A DNA stretch of 64,000 nt from Phoebastria nigripes (taxonomy: Eukaryota; Chordata; Aves; Procellariiformes; Diomedeidae): the NCBI GenBank assembly GCA_035582835.1, contig JAYKAV010000911.1, forward strand, positions 486,959 through 550,958, given 5' to 3'. The notes beneath the pieces are model-generated. The model was not told the origin of the DNA. It worked only from the letters and a program-made list of their open reading frames with translations, and ran no database searches. Positions 36,501-48,807 of the stretch are shown here, piece after piece (positions within the stretch are counted from its first letter, which is position 1; each line of letters opens with the position of its first letter). Both the position numbers and the translations under genes were made by a program.

Positions 36501-38064
36501 CCTTCCAACTATATATAAATTATGGAGCATATGTGAGGGCAGAGCCTGTAAATCATAAACGAGACAACTGCTGACACACAGTGACAACACTGAACAAGCT
36601 GAGCCATTAAAAGGTGTAAGTCCGAGCCTGTTGAAAATACTGGCCAGGGAAAGTAGCACATAGATTGTCATGCAGGGAAAATATGAAGGAAAGAAGTGAT
36701 CTTGCACATATTGGTTCTGCCTGAGAAACTCTAAGTGTGTGTGGGAAGAGCTGAAGAAAAGAAAATAAAAGATACGTTATCTGTATGTAGCTACAGTAAG
36801 CCCAGCCGGATCAATACAGTGGGTCCCAATCATCATTAGCTGGGCCTAGAAAGAGGGCTTTAAGAGACAAAGTTGCATTAAGAAGAAATGTATGCTTCCT
36901 TTTAATGGGGATGGACTGCGAGGATGCTTTCATTTTTGCTTTCATGCCTTCTCAGAGCATCTCCTCCTTGCAGAGGAGGGTGAATATTCCCCACACTGAG
37001 CAATACCTGGTCTGTGCTTAGCCCCACCTCTCATGAGCAACCGGATCTTCAAAGCTCACACTTTTCTGGAAGTTACAACAGGATCTAAAACTCCTGTGAA
37101 ACTTCCACAGTGAAGAGACGATTGCACTGGCCTTAACCCCCATGAAATCCTTTCGGCTATAAAATCGTTAAGCACCTTTGACATCACAGAAGCACAGAGC
37201 CTCAAGGTATAATTATTTGTATTGAATTTAATAAGCCCAGCAGAGGCGGGATTCAAGGAACAGATTGTTATTGTCATGGGACGTAAAGCATGCATTTTAA
37301 CAAAAAGATACTTGGTAACTTAGGAAGTCTGTGTAGTCTAAATACAAGTCTACTAGCCAATTGAGGTGTCTCTCAGACTTCACTGGAGCAGTGCTCATTC
37401 CCGGAGGTGCTCCAGCAGGCTGGTACACCTTGTGAGTTTTCTGAACATCTTGCTATTTTCTGAACAGCTTTGCACTGAGGCTAGTGAAGATGTCAGAGCC
37501 AATCCTCTGGGAATTCAAGGTCTACTTTAGAGCTCATTTTTGAGACCTCTGTGAGTAGCTGGTTTGCTTAGCTTTTTTTTCCCCAAAAAATTACTCCACT
37601 GCACTCCTTCGCACAAATAACAGAATGAAAGAAAAATCACTCAGGAACTGAAAACAGTAGGTACAGAATAATATGTGTGTGATATTCCCCATCAAAAGGC
37701 ACACTGAAGGAGATACAGATAACATTTAGTGTTCATCTTGTCATGCTCTAGATGATAGCTGAGTGTATTGGCTGCTAGTGCTTAGCATGTCGGCATAAAT
37801 AAAATTGTACAACCTTGGTTTTTCTAAAGCTGTTCTTTCCATCCATGCTCAAGTATCGTCCTTCTATAATGAATCGATAAAGATAATAGTCCCAGAATCT
37901 TTTTTTCTAAACAACTCCGATTTGAGTTTGCTTGAAGAGTATTTCTTGCTGAAACAACAAGCTATACTATTTCTGGCACATATATTGTTTCTGGTAACAG
38001 ATCATATAGTCTTCTCTTTATATATAGGTGACTTCATTGCCTTTACTCTTTCTTCGTTTAACAG

Positions 38065-38202
38065 GGTGCACAGAGGTAACTGGGGACAGAATTGTCTCCA
38101 CCATGGAATCCCCATGAGCCGTTCTGTTAGCGACAGGCCAGACCCACTTCATTTGTGCTCTCTCCCAGAAATAAATGGACTCTATCTTACTAATAGAATA
38201 AA
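38065..38202 (+). other. Candidate terminal exon with polyadenylation signals
   Basis: A strong acceptor, CTTTACTCTTTCTTCGTTTAACAG, is split here for length: the pyrimidine tract lies at 38041-38058 and CAG ends at 38064. AATAAA follows at 38170-38175 and 38197-38202. The open frame across it (37805-38233) starts in AT-rich DNA and has no domain, so coding use is not supported. A short last exon of a noncoding transcript is possible. Confidence 0.22.
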
Positions 38203-39693
38203 ATACATAAAAATGTATTCAGAGAAGAAATGAAAGAAGCCATTATGACTTTAAATTTGTTTATGCAGGAACAAATGTTGATCAGAAGGAGCTGAGGAAA
38301 GGTTTTTTCAGAGCAGAAGAACATTTGAGTATTTGCTATTCAGCTCAGGCTTCAGAAAAGGGGAGCAATCTGTGTAATCCATGAAATATAAAACGTATCA
38401 GGAAGGCTTGCGCTGTGATTTTCAATATGTGAGATCTAGGTCTTTTCCTTTAGCAATTCCTGTGTCAGCCTTCTCTAGTCTGCTTGTGAAATCCACCCTC
38501 TTACATGCGTGTCAGAACTTGTGAGAAATCAAAACAGACCCTGTTACTCATTTTAAAAAGTATCAGGTGTATCTTAAGGAAGATGATAAGTCTTCAGAGA
38601 GCATCAGATGTGACTGTGGGAACTAATAAGAAAGATGTTCCTTTGATAGCACTGACAGACAGGAAGAACACAAAAGTGTAAACCTCAACGTTTGGATCCT
38701 GATTTTTTGCTTTTGTTGTCTCTGCCTAGAAGCTGAAAACAAGCAAGCTCAATTTTATGTGTAGTTATGGTGCAACAGAGAAATGTTATTTTGAGCGACT
38801 CTTGTTCACTCTTACATGCTTTGGCCATAACTTCTGCAATTCTGTGACTAAATAGACTGCAGTGCATGATCCTGCAAGTTTTGGTCTTGGCAGAGATTAC
38901 AGCTCACAGGACAGGGTGAATGCATGAAGGACTTGTGGAGAGCACGAATGTTGCCTTGTCATACTGTTTCCACCAACTAATCTCATTGTTGTAGTGTTGG
39001 CTAGGTGACTCGTAAAGGAAAATTCCAGCAGAAGCTGTCTTAATGACCTAGTTTCTACTTGTTTGACAGTTTTCTGCTTCCCTGAGCAGGCTCTTCTCAT
39101 CATCTTCAGGCTCTAGTGTGAAATAACATTCACTGATGGCCAGTATTTCAAATTTCAGATATATCTCATCAACTCTTTTTACTTTGTTGCACAAACACTT
39201 TCTAGTATTATCCTGACACTTCATTTGATATGTCCTAAAATTTCATTTAGTTTTCTCATGACTGCATTCTGTGAGTGTGATTCAAAGAAACATCCAGGTT
39301 TTTTTAGTTCATACAGCTAACAGAAACTTTTCTAATTAATTCCAGTGTGCATCACTTTGTATGAGCATGCTACAAAGTATGGTTGCTGTTACTCCTGTAC
39401 TCAGGGTGACTTAAAAGCAAGTGTATTGGGCAAACAAATATCCAGTCATCTCCCATACTGATGAAATCTTCCAGCACTATGTCATCAGCAGAAATTGTTA
39501 GAAGTCTTCTCTCTGTACTGAAATTATTATTGAAGCTAATTTTGGTTCCAGAGCAAGTAACTCCTCTAGTCAACTCCCTCTAATCAAATAATTCTTTTTC
39601 AAACAGGAATATCAGGTTAATTTAAGACAAGGTACATTTGACAATATAAGGTTGTATTCTTATTCTGCATTGCATTTCATCTCATTACCATTA

Positions 39694-39831
39694 ATTTTTT
39701 TTTTCTCTTTTTTTTTTTTTTTGAAGATAAAAGGTGGCAATTGTTGCTTTAAGTTGTTGAGTTTTAGCCCGCCCTTCAGTAAATCATCCTGAAAGTTTAG
39801 ACCAATTTTTTTTTTTTTTTTTTTTTTTTTT
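39694..39831. repeat. Two long T runs
   Basis: T-rich run at 39694-39722 (interrupted by CTC) and an uninterrupted 26-T run at 39806-39831, about 85 bp apart. No LINE or processed gene was recognised beside them, so they are unexplained homopolymers and likely length-unstable. Confidence 0.8.
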
Positions 39832-40157
39832 CCCCAAAACATTGATGTTGCATTAGCTGGTTATATCACTGCAACAGACATGTCTGCTATCCGCTTTCTC
39901 CCCAGTTTATTAATGCAAGTGCTATGTTAACATGTATAACCATACAAAACATCACCCTTCCCCCCTCCCTTAATAATATCCTTCCCTGTGTTAAATCCTT
40001 AATATGGAACAATGTGAGACATCCTTTTAGAGATCACTTTTGCCTGTGCACACCTGAAGATGGGCTTGTGCACCACTACCAAGTCTTTTTTTTTTTCCTT
40101 CTTTCCAACTATATCCATTAATATAAAATATTATGATTTCCTGCAATTCTTGCCAGG

Positions 40158-40762
40158 TGCATTGGTTTTTGCCAGGATAGAGTTAATTTTTCTTCATAGT
40201 AGCTTGTATGGGACTATGTTTTGGATTTGTGCTGAAAACAGTGTTGATAATACAGGGCCGTTTTCATTATTGCTGAGCAGTGCTTACACAAGGTCAAGGC
40301 ATTTTCTGCTTCTCATACCACCCCACCAGCGAGGAAGCTGGGGGTGCACAAGAAGCTGGGAGAGGACGCAGCTGGGACAGCTGACCCCAACTGACCAAAG
40401 GAATATTCCATACCATATGATGTCATGCTCAGTAATAAAAGCTGGGGGAAGAAGANGGAAGAGGGGGATGTTCGGAGTGATGGCAAGTAACCATTCTTCT
40501 TCCCAAGTAACCATTATGCATGATGGAGCCCTGCTTTCCTGGAGGTGGCTGAACACCTGCCTGCCGATGGGAAGTAGTGAATGAATTCCCTATTTTCCTT
40601 TGCTTGCACATGTGGCTTTTGCTTTCCCTATTAAACTGTCCTTCTCTCAACCCACGAGTTTTGTCACTGTTACCCTTCTGATTCTTCCCCCCATCCAACT
40701 GCAGGGGGAGTGAGCGAGTGGCTGAGTGGTGCTTAGTTGCTGGCTGGGGTTAAACCATGACA
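40158..40762 (+). mobile_element. Solo LTR, LTR-B family, older copy
   Basis: It starts TGCATTGGTTTTTGCCAGG (a decayed TGTCCTGGTTT start) and ends GGTTAAACCATGACA. The flanks are CCAGG on the left and GCAGG on the right, a 4/5 match that looks like a decayed 5-bp duplication. TGATGTCA lies at 40418-40425, followed by AGTAATAAAA in place of the TATA box. Overall divergence, the imperfect duplication and the lost TATA box suggest this is the oldest LTR-B copy here. Confidence 0.88.
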
Positions 40763-43700
40763 GCAGGCTGTGTCCAAAACCTGTGGGGACCACCTTTTAG
40801 AAGAGATAAATTACCTCAATCCTGGAAGAAGGAAATATTTTAAACAGCAGAAACCTTAACAACAACAAACTTTTTTAAATTATGAGTGCTTTTTTCCTAC
40901 TGTTAATCATTATAGCAAAGTTTTATAATACAGTACATTATAATAGAGCACATTACTGTTCTATATGCTCTTTTACTTTATCCTGCAGGTTCAGTGGTGA
41001 GGACACAGAGTCCTGTGCTAAGACTTGCATGCAGCAGAGCCCACAGTGTGTCTGCTGGGGAGTCAGGGCGGGCAGGCAGGGATTCCATGAGGCACAGCAG
41101 CAGCATTGACGGCTCCAACGCAGAGGCCATACAAGTGAATGACTGAACTCCAGAGGATTATCTCCCACTGAAATTGAATATAAGGGGTTAAGAGCCTTCC
41201 CGTCTCCCGTCTCTCTTGAGTTCTGTAAAATCAGCCTTTAATTTGAGAACTTGCTGTTCCATCCTTTATTCTTTGACACACTCCTATTTTTAATCCTTTA
41301 CCACGTGATGCAGCATATTGTCCAGCAGCCACTTAGCAAGACTGTTGAACTCCTTTCATATGTGCTGGATGATGCAGCTCACATTTCTTTAGAAGTAAAG
41401 AAAAAAAAAGAAACCTGAGTGATTCATAATGACCCGAGGTTCCTGTGTATACTATAAATACTAGCAAGGGCAAGTCTCGTCATTGTATAAAACTGGAATA
41501 AAGTTCTTCCTAGCAGATTGCAGGAGGCTGAAAGGAATCAGAATGCATTAGGCTTGACATTACAAGGGCTAGGTGAGAGAATACTTCAAGTCATCTAGGA
41601 ATGGTGTCTCTCAACTGGAGACCTGCCCTTGTATTGCATTTCCTGTTCCCTGCTGTCATTTGCTGTGTACATATGATAGGGAAACAAAAACACTGCTTAT
41701 GAACACTACACTATATTTGACCAAGCTACTGTATCCTGTCTGTACTTTTAGTATACATACATCCACATTATGTATTTTTATTATGTACATTTACATAGAC
41801 CACAGTTATACGGAGAACCATGCTAGGTTGCGGATAAAAGCTTTCCCTGTTATTCTCTATCCACAGCACTTTGCAGAAAGGAGAAAGAAATACATATATG
41901 TATGTGTGTGCTTATGCACTCAAATACACATGTGTGCTCTGCACTGGTATTAAATCAAGGACATTTTTAGGGCCACACCTCTGTCTTCTTCATTTTTTTT
42001 TGCAATAATATGACAAAAGTAACTGTAACACTAATTTACAAGAAACAGAGTCTCTTGAAAAATCTTTCCTGCACTTACTTTTGCTGCACTGAAGTTCTCC
42101 TTTTGGAAAGCAAAAGTTTTACTTTTTCTAAGTGTCAGAGGGGAAAAAAGACTTTTGCAATGTTTTAAAAAGGATAAAGAAGTAAAGGAAGCCAGTTTGG
42201 TTTTGCTTCCAGTTTCACTGAAATATAAACCCTACATATATCCTTGTAAGTTACTAATATTGTCATGCAAGTATTTTAATGTATAAAAAAGACATCTTAA
42301 AATTTTTCACTAGCTCTTTTTAGAGCAGACAGTGAAACAGACTTACTCCACACTGAAATCTAGTTCTGTCTCCCCTTACCCTGTGCCTTCTTTTTTTCCC
42401 TTTATTTTTGTTGACAATCATTCCCTGGGAATAAGTACCTAAAGGCTTTATCTGAAGCCTATTCAAATAAATGGGAGTCTTTCCACTGACTTACATGTAC
42501 TTTGCACCAGACCATATGTTTTGTAGAGTTTCTAGGAAGACCTGAAAGTCATCTGAAACAAAAACACACCATTTACTATGTAGGGAACCCACTGTACAGA
42601 CAAAGGACAGGCTCCTGCTTGTGTCTTTAACATTTCTGTAACTTCCAGGAGAACAACCTAACTGCAATAAGACCCAATTTTCCATTGCCTTGCATCTTGT
42701 GTAGCCATTTGCATCTCTACCTTGTAGAAACTGATTCTTAAAACCACTCCTGTTGTTGGCAATACAAATTATTACATAGTGTTTCATTGTCCCTGCAAGA
42801 AAGGCAGTGAAATAACTCCAGGATACCAGTAGCTGAAAACAGATTCTTTTTTAAAAAAAGTTTGCTTTCTTGTTCACCTCTTTCTTTTGGGTGAACAGTC
42901 TAAACAAAGACACAGGAAATGTAAATGCTTGGAATTAGATTTGTCTTGACTGAACAGGTACTGATTTAAAAAAGTTGTTCCTCAAACTGTGCCCCTTTTG
43001 TATACAGCTTATATTGTGGAGCAACAGAGAAGTAAGCTCAGTATCTGTAAAATATTGATGACAAGAAAAAAATTAGCTATTGAGATTGTAATTATTTCAC
43101 AAGGAAGGTACAGTGATTTGTTTGGTCTGATGTCACTACTTTATGCAGTTTCTACATGAGAAGCAGGCATTGTTTATTTTGTTTCATTTGTTGTTGATTG
43201 CTGCATAAAGAATTTGGTAAATTCAGCTTTGTTCTTTTGAATTCATAGCAAACCATCCAGAATAAATGTATTAAACAGTAACTTCATCATGGAGGGTTCT
43301 AGGTAACTAAGAACACAAGAACAAATTGGAAAATAAATATTGTTATTTGTGCATTGTTTGTCATTCACAATCAAAGGAAAACACATAGTCTGAGAGTTCT
43401 TTAATTTCCTAAACAGTTGAAAACACTGGACACTGCAACAGTTATCTGCAGTAAGTGGTGTTAACAAAGGCATTATTAATTATACAATGAGTGAGCTTTG
43501 CAAGATCACTTAGAATATCAAAACATTAGGTGTTACTTTTCATGGCTTGGAAGGCCGATCATTCAGAATTAACAGAACAGCCTCTGGGGATTGGACACTT
43601 AATATTTCAGAGAAATATTAAAGAATTTCTTTATCTGTTTTCAGATGTCCATCAGATATATGCGTGGCATAGGCCTGAAACCTTATCAAGTGGATTCTCT

Positions 43701-45449
43701 CCTGGTATCCCAATATTTGCTCATTCCAGTGATTGCGACCAAAATCTTAGGAAAGCGAGACTAAAGTTTCCTAATCAAACTGATGAAAATGGATGTAAGT
43801 AGGATGTAAAAGAGGATAAAGTACTGAAATGATCTGAGGTTGTTTTAGCAGTAAAGTTGCCAGGATGTCATTTCTGGGATGAAATTGTGGGTCAGAAAGA
43901 GAACCTGTGTCCTAATACTCACAGAAATCATCATCCAAGTGTTCCTTTACACCCAAGAGCATCCTACAAGATCTGACTTGCCCCCAAATTCTTTGTGCTG
44001 CTCAGGGATGTCTGCAGCTCCCTCCCTCTCCATTTCTGCACTCACACTGTGCTTGCTCGGATTTGCTCAAGCAAGTTTGCCACAAAAATACTAGGCTTTG
44101 TTTCCATTTTTGCCCACTGAACAGTATACTCCATTTAGACATCTTCCTCCTGTAAGTGTTGTAATGGCTGCCAGTTTTGGAAAAGTTTTGTGTAATATTT
44201 TGATACTATAGGTCATATTATGTTGTTTTCACTTTGTATCTTTGGGTATTTTTTCCTCTTGGCAAGTGGTTGTAGGAGGCCAAGTCCTGATCTGTTGCAT
44301 GTGCTAAGTCTTTGTTATAAATTCTGGTTGTCTGGATGATGTTTAAAAAGTTATCCTCAAAGGGGAAAGAAAAACAGGATAGATAGGAATTTTTAAGCAG
44401 GCAACAAAAGCGGGAAAAAAGTAGTTCTTGCCATTCTGAATATGTGTTTGTTTGTTTTAGAATTGTTGTTCGGTTTAAAAGCATATCAGATACACACATG
44501 ACTGTGACTTGCTATTATCATTCTAATCTTCTCCCCTGTGATTTTTGCTAGTTGGAAGATCTTTGGAGAGACATATTAAAGTCCATTTGTGCCTATTAGA
44601 ATTTGAAATTCATCTTTGCTATAGTCTCTGTGGGTTTCATTGTTTCTGTTGAAGAGATCGAGCATTATATCTAAAGCTTGGTGCAGGATTCTCTGTTTAT
44701 TTATGCTCTAATGGGGTTGCAGAAAGAATAGAACTGTTTATTTAGTTTCTTCCATAAGGAAAGGATATTTTATTATCATTTTGTAGTGCAGTATTCCTTA
44801 TTGCTCCATTGAGCCAAGTGTTGCTAGCACACATAATTAAAAAGACAGCCCTTGCTACAAAGAGCTTGCAAACAAAAAAATACAAGCAGAAGTGACATGG
44901 CAGAGGAGCTGGGCAGAATAAGGTAAGGATGGAACCACCTCTTTTAGCATAATAACCACAAGTCACAGGAAAATCTTGCTCTGACTGCTAGCAAACTTTT
45001 ATTGCCTACTAGTGCTCTAATGGCAGCATCCAGTTCTCAGGAGGGATCTGAGTGAAGAAGACTATGGCAGTGACTTTATGAAGACTGGAAATTACATATT
45101 TTTGCTCCACATATGTTTAGCAGATATGTCTATGATGGCTCCAATAGACATACAGTTCTGATTTTTCTTTTCGGTGAGAGGAACTCTTGGAAAAAGTTTT
45201 GACATTTCGGTGTTTTATTGTTCAACTTGTTTCAGTTGTGCCTGGAAAGCACTGGAATACCCTTGTAGAGCCATCTAACCGGGAAGTGTGTGCTAACTGC
45301 TCATTACTTGTAGTATAGTTTGACCTTGTTCTTGGATCCGTCAGTGTAAATTGGTTTGAAAGCCATAATATGTGTTTATTTCTGAGTTCACATGCAGAAT
45401 GGAACTAGTGAAAAGGGTTAAGTAACAGGATCTTAGTCTCAGACTTGGA
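40763..45449. other. Unique AT-rich DNA, no gene proven
   Basis: Apart from the possible exon at 40.99 kb and a short TATG/TGTG tract near 41.89-41.94 kb, nothing structured was recognised. Open frames up to 126 codons (41573-41953) are AT-rich chance frames. Confidence 0.5.
40989..41109 (+). other. Candidate exon with short Cys-containing frame
   Basis: The acceptor CTCTTTTACTTTATCCTGCAG precedes a locally GC-richer segment that stays open to a TGA at 41107-41109. The frame encodes about 39 residues with four Cys (ESCAKTCMQQSPQCVCWG). I recognise no family. Without a matching upstream exon this remains a weak candidate; it could equally be noncoding. Confidence 0.18.
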
Positions 45450-46009
45450 CAACGGTTTATGTCTAACGGAATTATCTATATAAAGTTTATCATAATTAAT
45501 ATTGAGTAGCTACATGGATTAGTAATGTTTTATTAGTATTAATTCAGCATGCTATCAGTCACTTACCAAGGATCTGTCACGAGGAAGGATCTCTCTGTCT
45601 TGGACAAGGAAGGATCTCTTAGTCTCAGGTAAGGGATCTCTAACCTTGAGAGGTGTCCCTGCTCAAGGGCAGAGTCACTTGACGTGCAGTCCAGCTGCGA
45701 TTCAGGGAGAGCTCCAATAGGGCCCATCCTGATGATAATATTTATAAAGTGAAGTAGTTGGCTGCTAGTCAACAGTATAGACAAGATAGATGTCTTCNTT
45801 TTAGCTCTGGTATCTTGTTCTGTACTTTGGTGATCTTGCATTTTTGGGCTTCGAAACCACCTTTCAAAATATTTTTCTGAGGCACCTTCACTCCCTTATA
45901 CGTAAGCCAGGAGCTTTCCAGCTTGCAGGTTCACCATAGGGCACGAGGCCTGTTGCTCCTTAGTCAGCCTGAACCAAAGTATGGCTAGGGGTCAAGTGTA
46001 TCCATCACA
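45450..46009 (-). mobile_element. Possible 3' LTR of the minus-strand ERV
   Basis: This region lies just downstream of env on the minus strand, where the 3' LTR belongs. A purine-rich GGAGTGGAG (46010-46018) precedes a TGTGATGGATACACTTGACC start at 46009, like a polypurine tract next to a U3. AATAAA-type sequence on the minus strand occurs near 45525, and AGGAAGGATCTC-type units repeat around 45580-45640. The low-coordinate end and a target duplication could not be fixed, so the boundaries are approximate. Confidence 0.4.
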
Positions 46010-46170
46010 CTCCACTCCATGACTACAGTCAACTTACTTCATGTCATAGAGTGGTGGTACAGTCACCTCTTGTCTCTATGCTATAAACATTTGACATACC
46101 ATGTTGGCACTCTTGCAGATCCATCGTAAGCAAACAGTTTTTAGTGTAAAATATTACTATCAATTGCATA

Positions 46171-48735
46171 TTATTTTTGTACATTATTCGGTGATCTCAC
46201 GTGATGAACAAGGAGTATTTGCTTCGTTACGTACCAAATCTTTACATATAGAATGATTATAAGTAATAAGCATAATGTTGTTAGAGCTAACAAAATCACA
46301 ACTGGATGAAGCATTAGATTCAAAGTTCCTGCTGCTGTCAGTGACCATCTGAATAAGGTATCGCACCAATGATATTCTCCATCCTTTTTCACTCTTTCCA
46401 GAACATGGTGTATTTCTTTCACATCATGATAAGTGATAATCAGGGTTCTTCATGCATTTTCTTGAACTTGTTTCAGGGATCGGTAGAGATCATCATGCTG
46501 TAATAGCTTTCGTACCAGTGGAAGGTTCATTCCAATGGGGGTAGGTAATAAATCTTGATACAATATATAGTTAGATTGTAATAATTGAAGAGATGTGACA
46601 GGAGCTGAATAGTTAAAGTTGTATCCCATAATTTCAGAAGAATTACAGATACAGGTATTTCAGTGACTGTTTATATCTACAGTGGTATTGCCTACAAAGA
46701 TAAAATCACAGAGGGTTCTCATACAAACACATCCATTTCCAATATGCACAAGTACAGTTTCAGAGGTTTCGTCAGGATATATCTCAAAATGGCAAATGTT
46801 TTATTCAGTGTCAAGACAAATGTCTTGGGCTTTAATGGCATTGCTTTCACAAATAAATCCTTGTTCTCACACAACACATGTATTGACATCAACAGTCTGC
46901 CATTTGTTTCCCTTTCATTGGGTCCATGCTCTGTGTTCCCTTGGATAGAGTACCGTTCCATTGTGACTTAATCCCAGCGCAATGATTGGGTATATGGTGT
47001 ATACCGAAGCATTGCGTATTGTTAGAATAAAAGCTCTGGTTTTAGGGTAGGGTCATAAGTAAAATTGATTAGACGCCACCAGGATTGGAATTCCGTTTCA
47101 AATTCGGTTGCATTATCCCAGATTACCTTTCAAATTTCAGCTGGTAATGTGCCCTCTTCACCTTCTTTTACAATTGCTGCCACAGTAGATTTTACCCAGA
47201 GTTGGGCCTGAATACAACTAAGAGCGAGAGAGACACTGATTTGGGCTGCACCTAGTGTGTTCACAATTAGTTGGTGGTCCTTTTCATTAATTCTTTCCCA
47301 TTGGGGTAATATATCAGATAAGAGCCATTGGTTAGTTCTCAATGCTGATAGAGAAGATTGCAATGGAGGTTCTAATTTGTGTAACTTACTTGTTGCTGAG
47401 TTTATTTTTTTTGCTAAAATTTCAGCGTCCATGCTATTTAATACTCCTAATCCTGTTCCTAAGATACCAGTCACATCTCTTCTTGATCGTTTTGGAGAAG
47501 TGAGGGTTCGTCCATGCAATCACTCTAACCATCCTGAATAGGATGTACTTAAGCATGGTGAGCAAGTAAGTTTAATTGCAGAGATATTGATCTGCACTGA
47601 TAGTTCCACTTGTTTCAGGGACCACCATGGATTAAACAATGCTCGCTGTTGGCCTGTGTATTAAATAGCGTAAGGTCCAATTTTGGAAATCTGTGGGGAT
47701 AGAGCAGAAATTTTGGGGGATGGAGTTTCCTTAACTCTTACAATCAAGGCGGATGTTGAGTGAGGAGTGGTGGATGTTGTTGTACTAGTCTCAGTAATGT
47801 CTATTTTAAATTTAAATGATAGTCCCATGTCCCCGCGAGCCCAGAGGCAGATTACAAAAACAGGTTGTACTAAGGTAAAAATGTACCAACAGTCTAATTT
47901 TTCAGAGGCACGTTTTGTATCTGTGGTGTTTGATGTAATGTTGTGCACAGAAATCTCAGTTGCTTTCTCATGGGTAGACTCGTTGATCGTCCGGCATCCT
48001 ATTTTAATTTCTTTCGCTGCCGTTCCCTGAAGCTGGGAAACTTTATTGACATCAGTTTCATTTTTATCCCAGCTCCATTTGTTTTCTAAGTATACTTCAG
48101 TTCTGTGCATGACCACGGTGGAAAGGTTTAAATCTCCCTTACTAGGGAGTATTCCCATAGTCCCAGTATACTTAACAGGAGCTTGAGACCATGGCCACTG
48201 GTCATTGTTAGGATATGGAATAGTAACATGAACATGGCATTTCCATTTGCCATCCTGTGGGGTGTTAGGTTTGAGTGCAGCATCTTTAGTAAGACTCCTT
48301 AGTAAAACTGGAGGAGTATTCAAAGTAGGCACTGACGTCGTTATGATAGGTTTAGTGATCCTGAGAGATATTGTTCCTAGTATTACGTTGTGTCCCTTTA
48401 GAGTCTTCCATCTGATGATAGTTTAACATCATAATGTCCCTTCACTATGTCATGTATTGAGCAATGACTTATATTACAGCATTTTCTATATGGCATGTAA
48501 GAGTTATTGTGAATAATCGTAACATATATATCTCTCTCTTAATAACAGGTGGTCGTGTTTTACAAGTCACGTTTATATTATTCTCTGTTAGTAACAAGAT
48601 GGGTACCTTATCTGTATTGACACAATCACGGCTGATTTCTTGAGTGATAATTAAGTTCAGACAGGTGGACATTCATGGGGAAGCAAGTATTATCGAAATC
48701 TTCAACAGCAGTATGATGATGAATCTTACTTTCAT
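46171..48735 (-). pseudogene. Retroviral envelope (env) pseudogene, long type
   Basis: About 855 codons of envelope glycoprotein with several stops. In reading order: an ATG at 48735 opening a 20-residue hydrophobic signal peptide (MKVRFIIILLLKISIILASP), immediately followed by a stop at 48673; surface-unit segments rich in N-glycosylation sites (NLS, NET, NES, NIT, NTT at 47661-48332); a furin-like KRSRRD cleavage site near 47478; a transmembrane subunit beginning VTGILGTGLGVLNSMD; and a membrane anchor (about 46245-46310) with a short cytoplasmic tail. The surface unit would be about 400 residues and the transmembrane unit about 435, unusually long for simple retroviruses. Stops at 47661, 47127 and others separate the open pieces. 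It is an old, non-functional copy. Its closest family cannot be settled from memory. Confidence 0.85.
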
Positions 48736-48745
48736 CTTGGAGGAG

Positions 48746-48762
48746 GCTGTAAGAGAAAAAGG
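48746..48762 (-). promoter_or_regulatory. Env splice acceptor
   Basis: On the minus strand TTTTTCTCTTACAG ends at 48747, 12 bases before the env ATG. A strong acceptor in this position is expected for the spliced subgenomic env mRNA of a retrovirus. The matching donor would be in the lost 5' part of the element. Confidence 0.6.
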
Positions 48763-48807
48763 TAAAATAGACTGGTCTTGGTGGGATTTTCTGGACAGGT
48801 TACCCCA

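Larger units (their letters stand above)
31995..40152. other. Unique AT-rich DNA with possible noncoding exons, no gene proven
   Basis: Eight kilobases without a recognisable protein gene or clear transposon. Items of note are listed separately: a splice-flanked segment at 32.83 kb, a short palindrome at 35.84 kb, an alternating purine-pyrimidine tract at 36.4 kb, a possible terminal exon at 38.07 kb and two T runs near 39.7-39.8 kb. A diverged LINE may exist at 39.1-39.6 kb, but I could not align it convincingly. Confidence 0.5.

Noticed and set aside
37805..38233. 142-codon plus-strand frame as a gene
   Set aside because: It crosses a good splice acceptor, its start has no support, and no domain or signal is visible; only the terminal-exon idea is kept as a weak candidate.
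39130..39640. Possible diverged CR1 on the minus strand
   Set aside because: Only short phrases (for example CACTATGTCATCAGCAGAAA) recall CR1, and their order did not match convincingly by eye.
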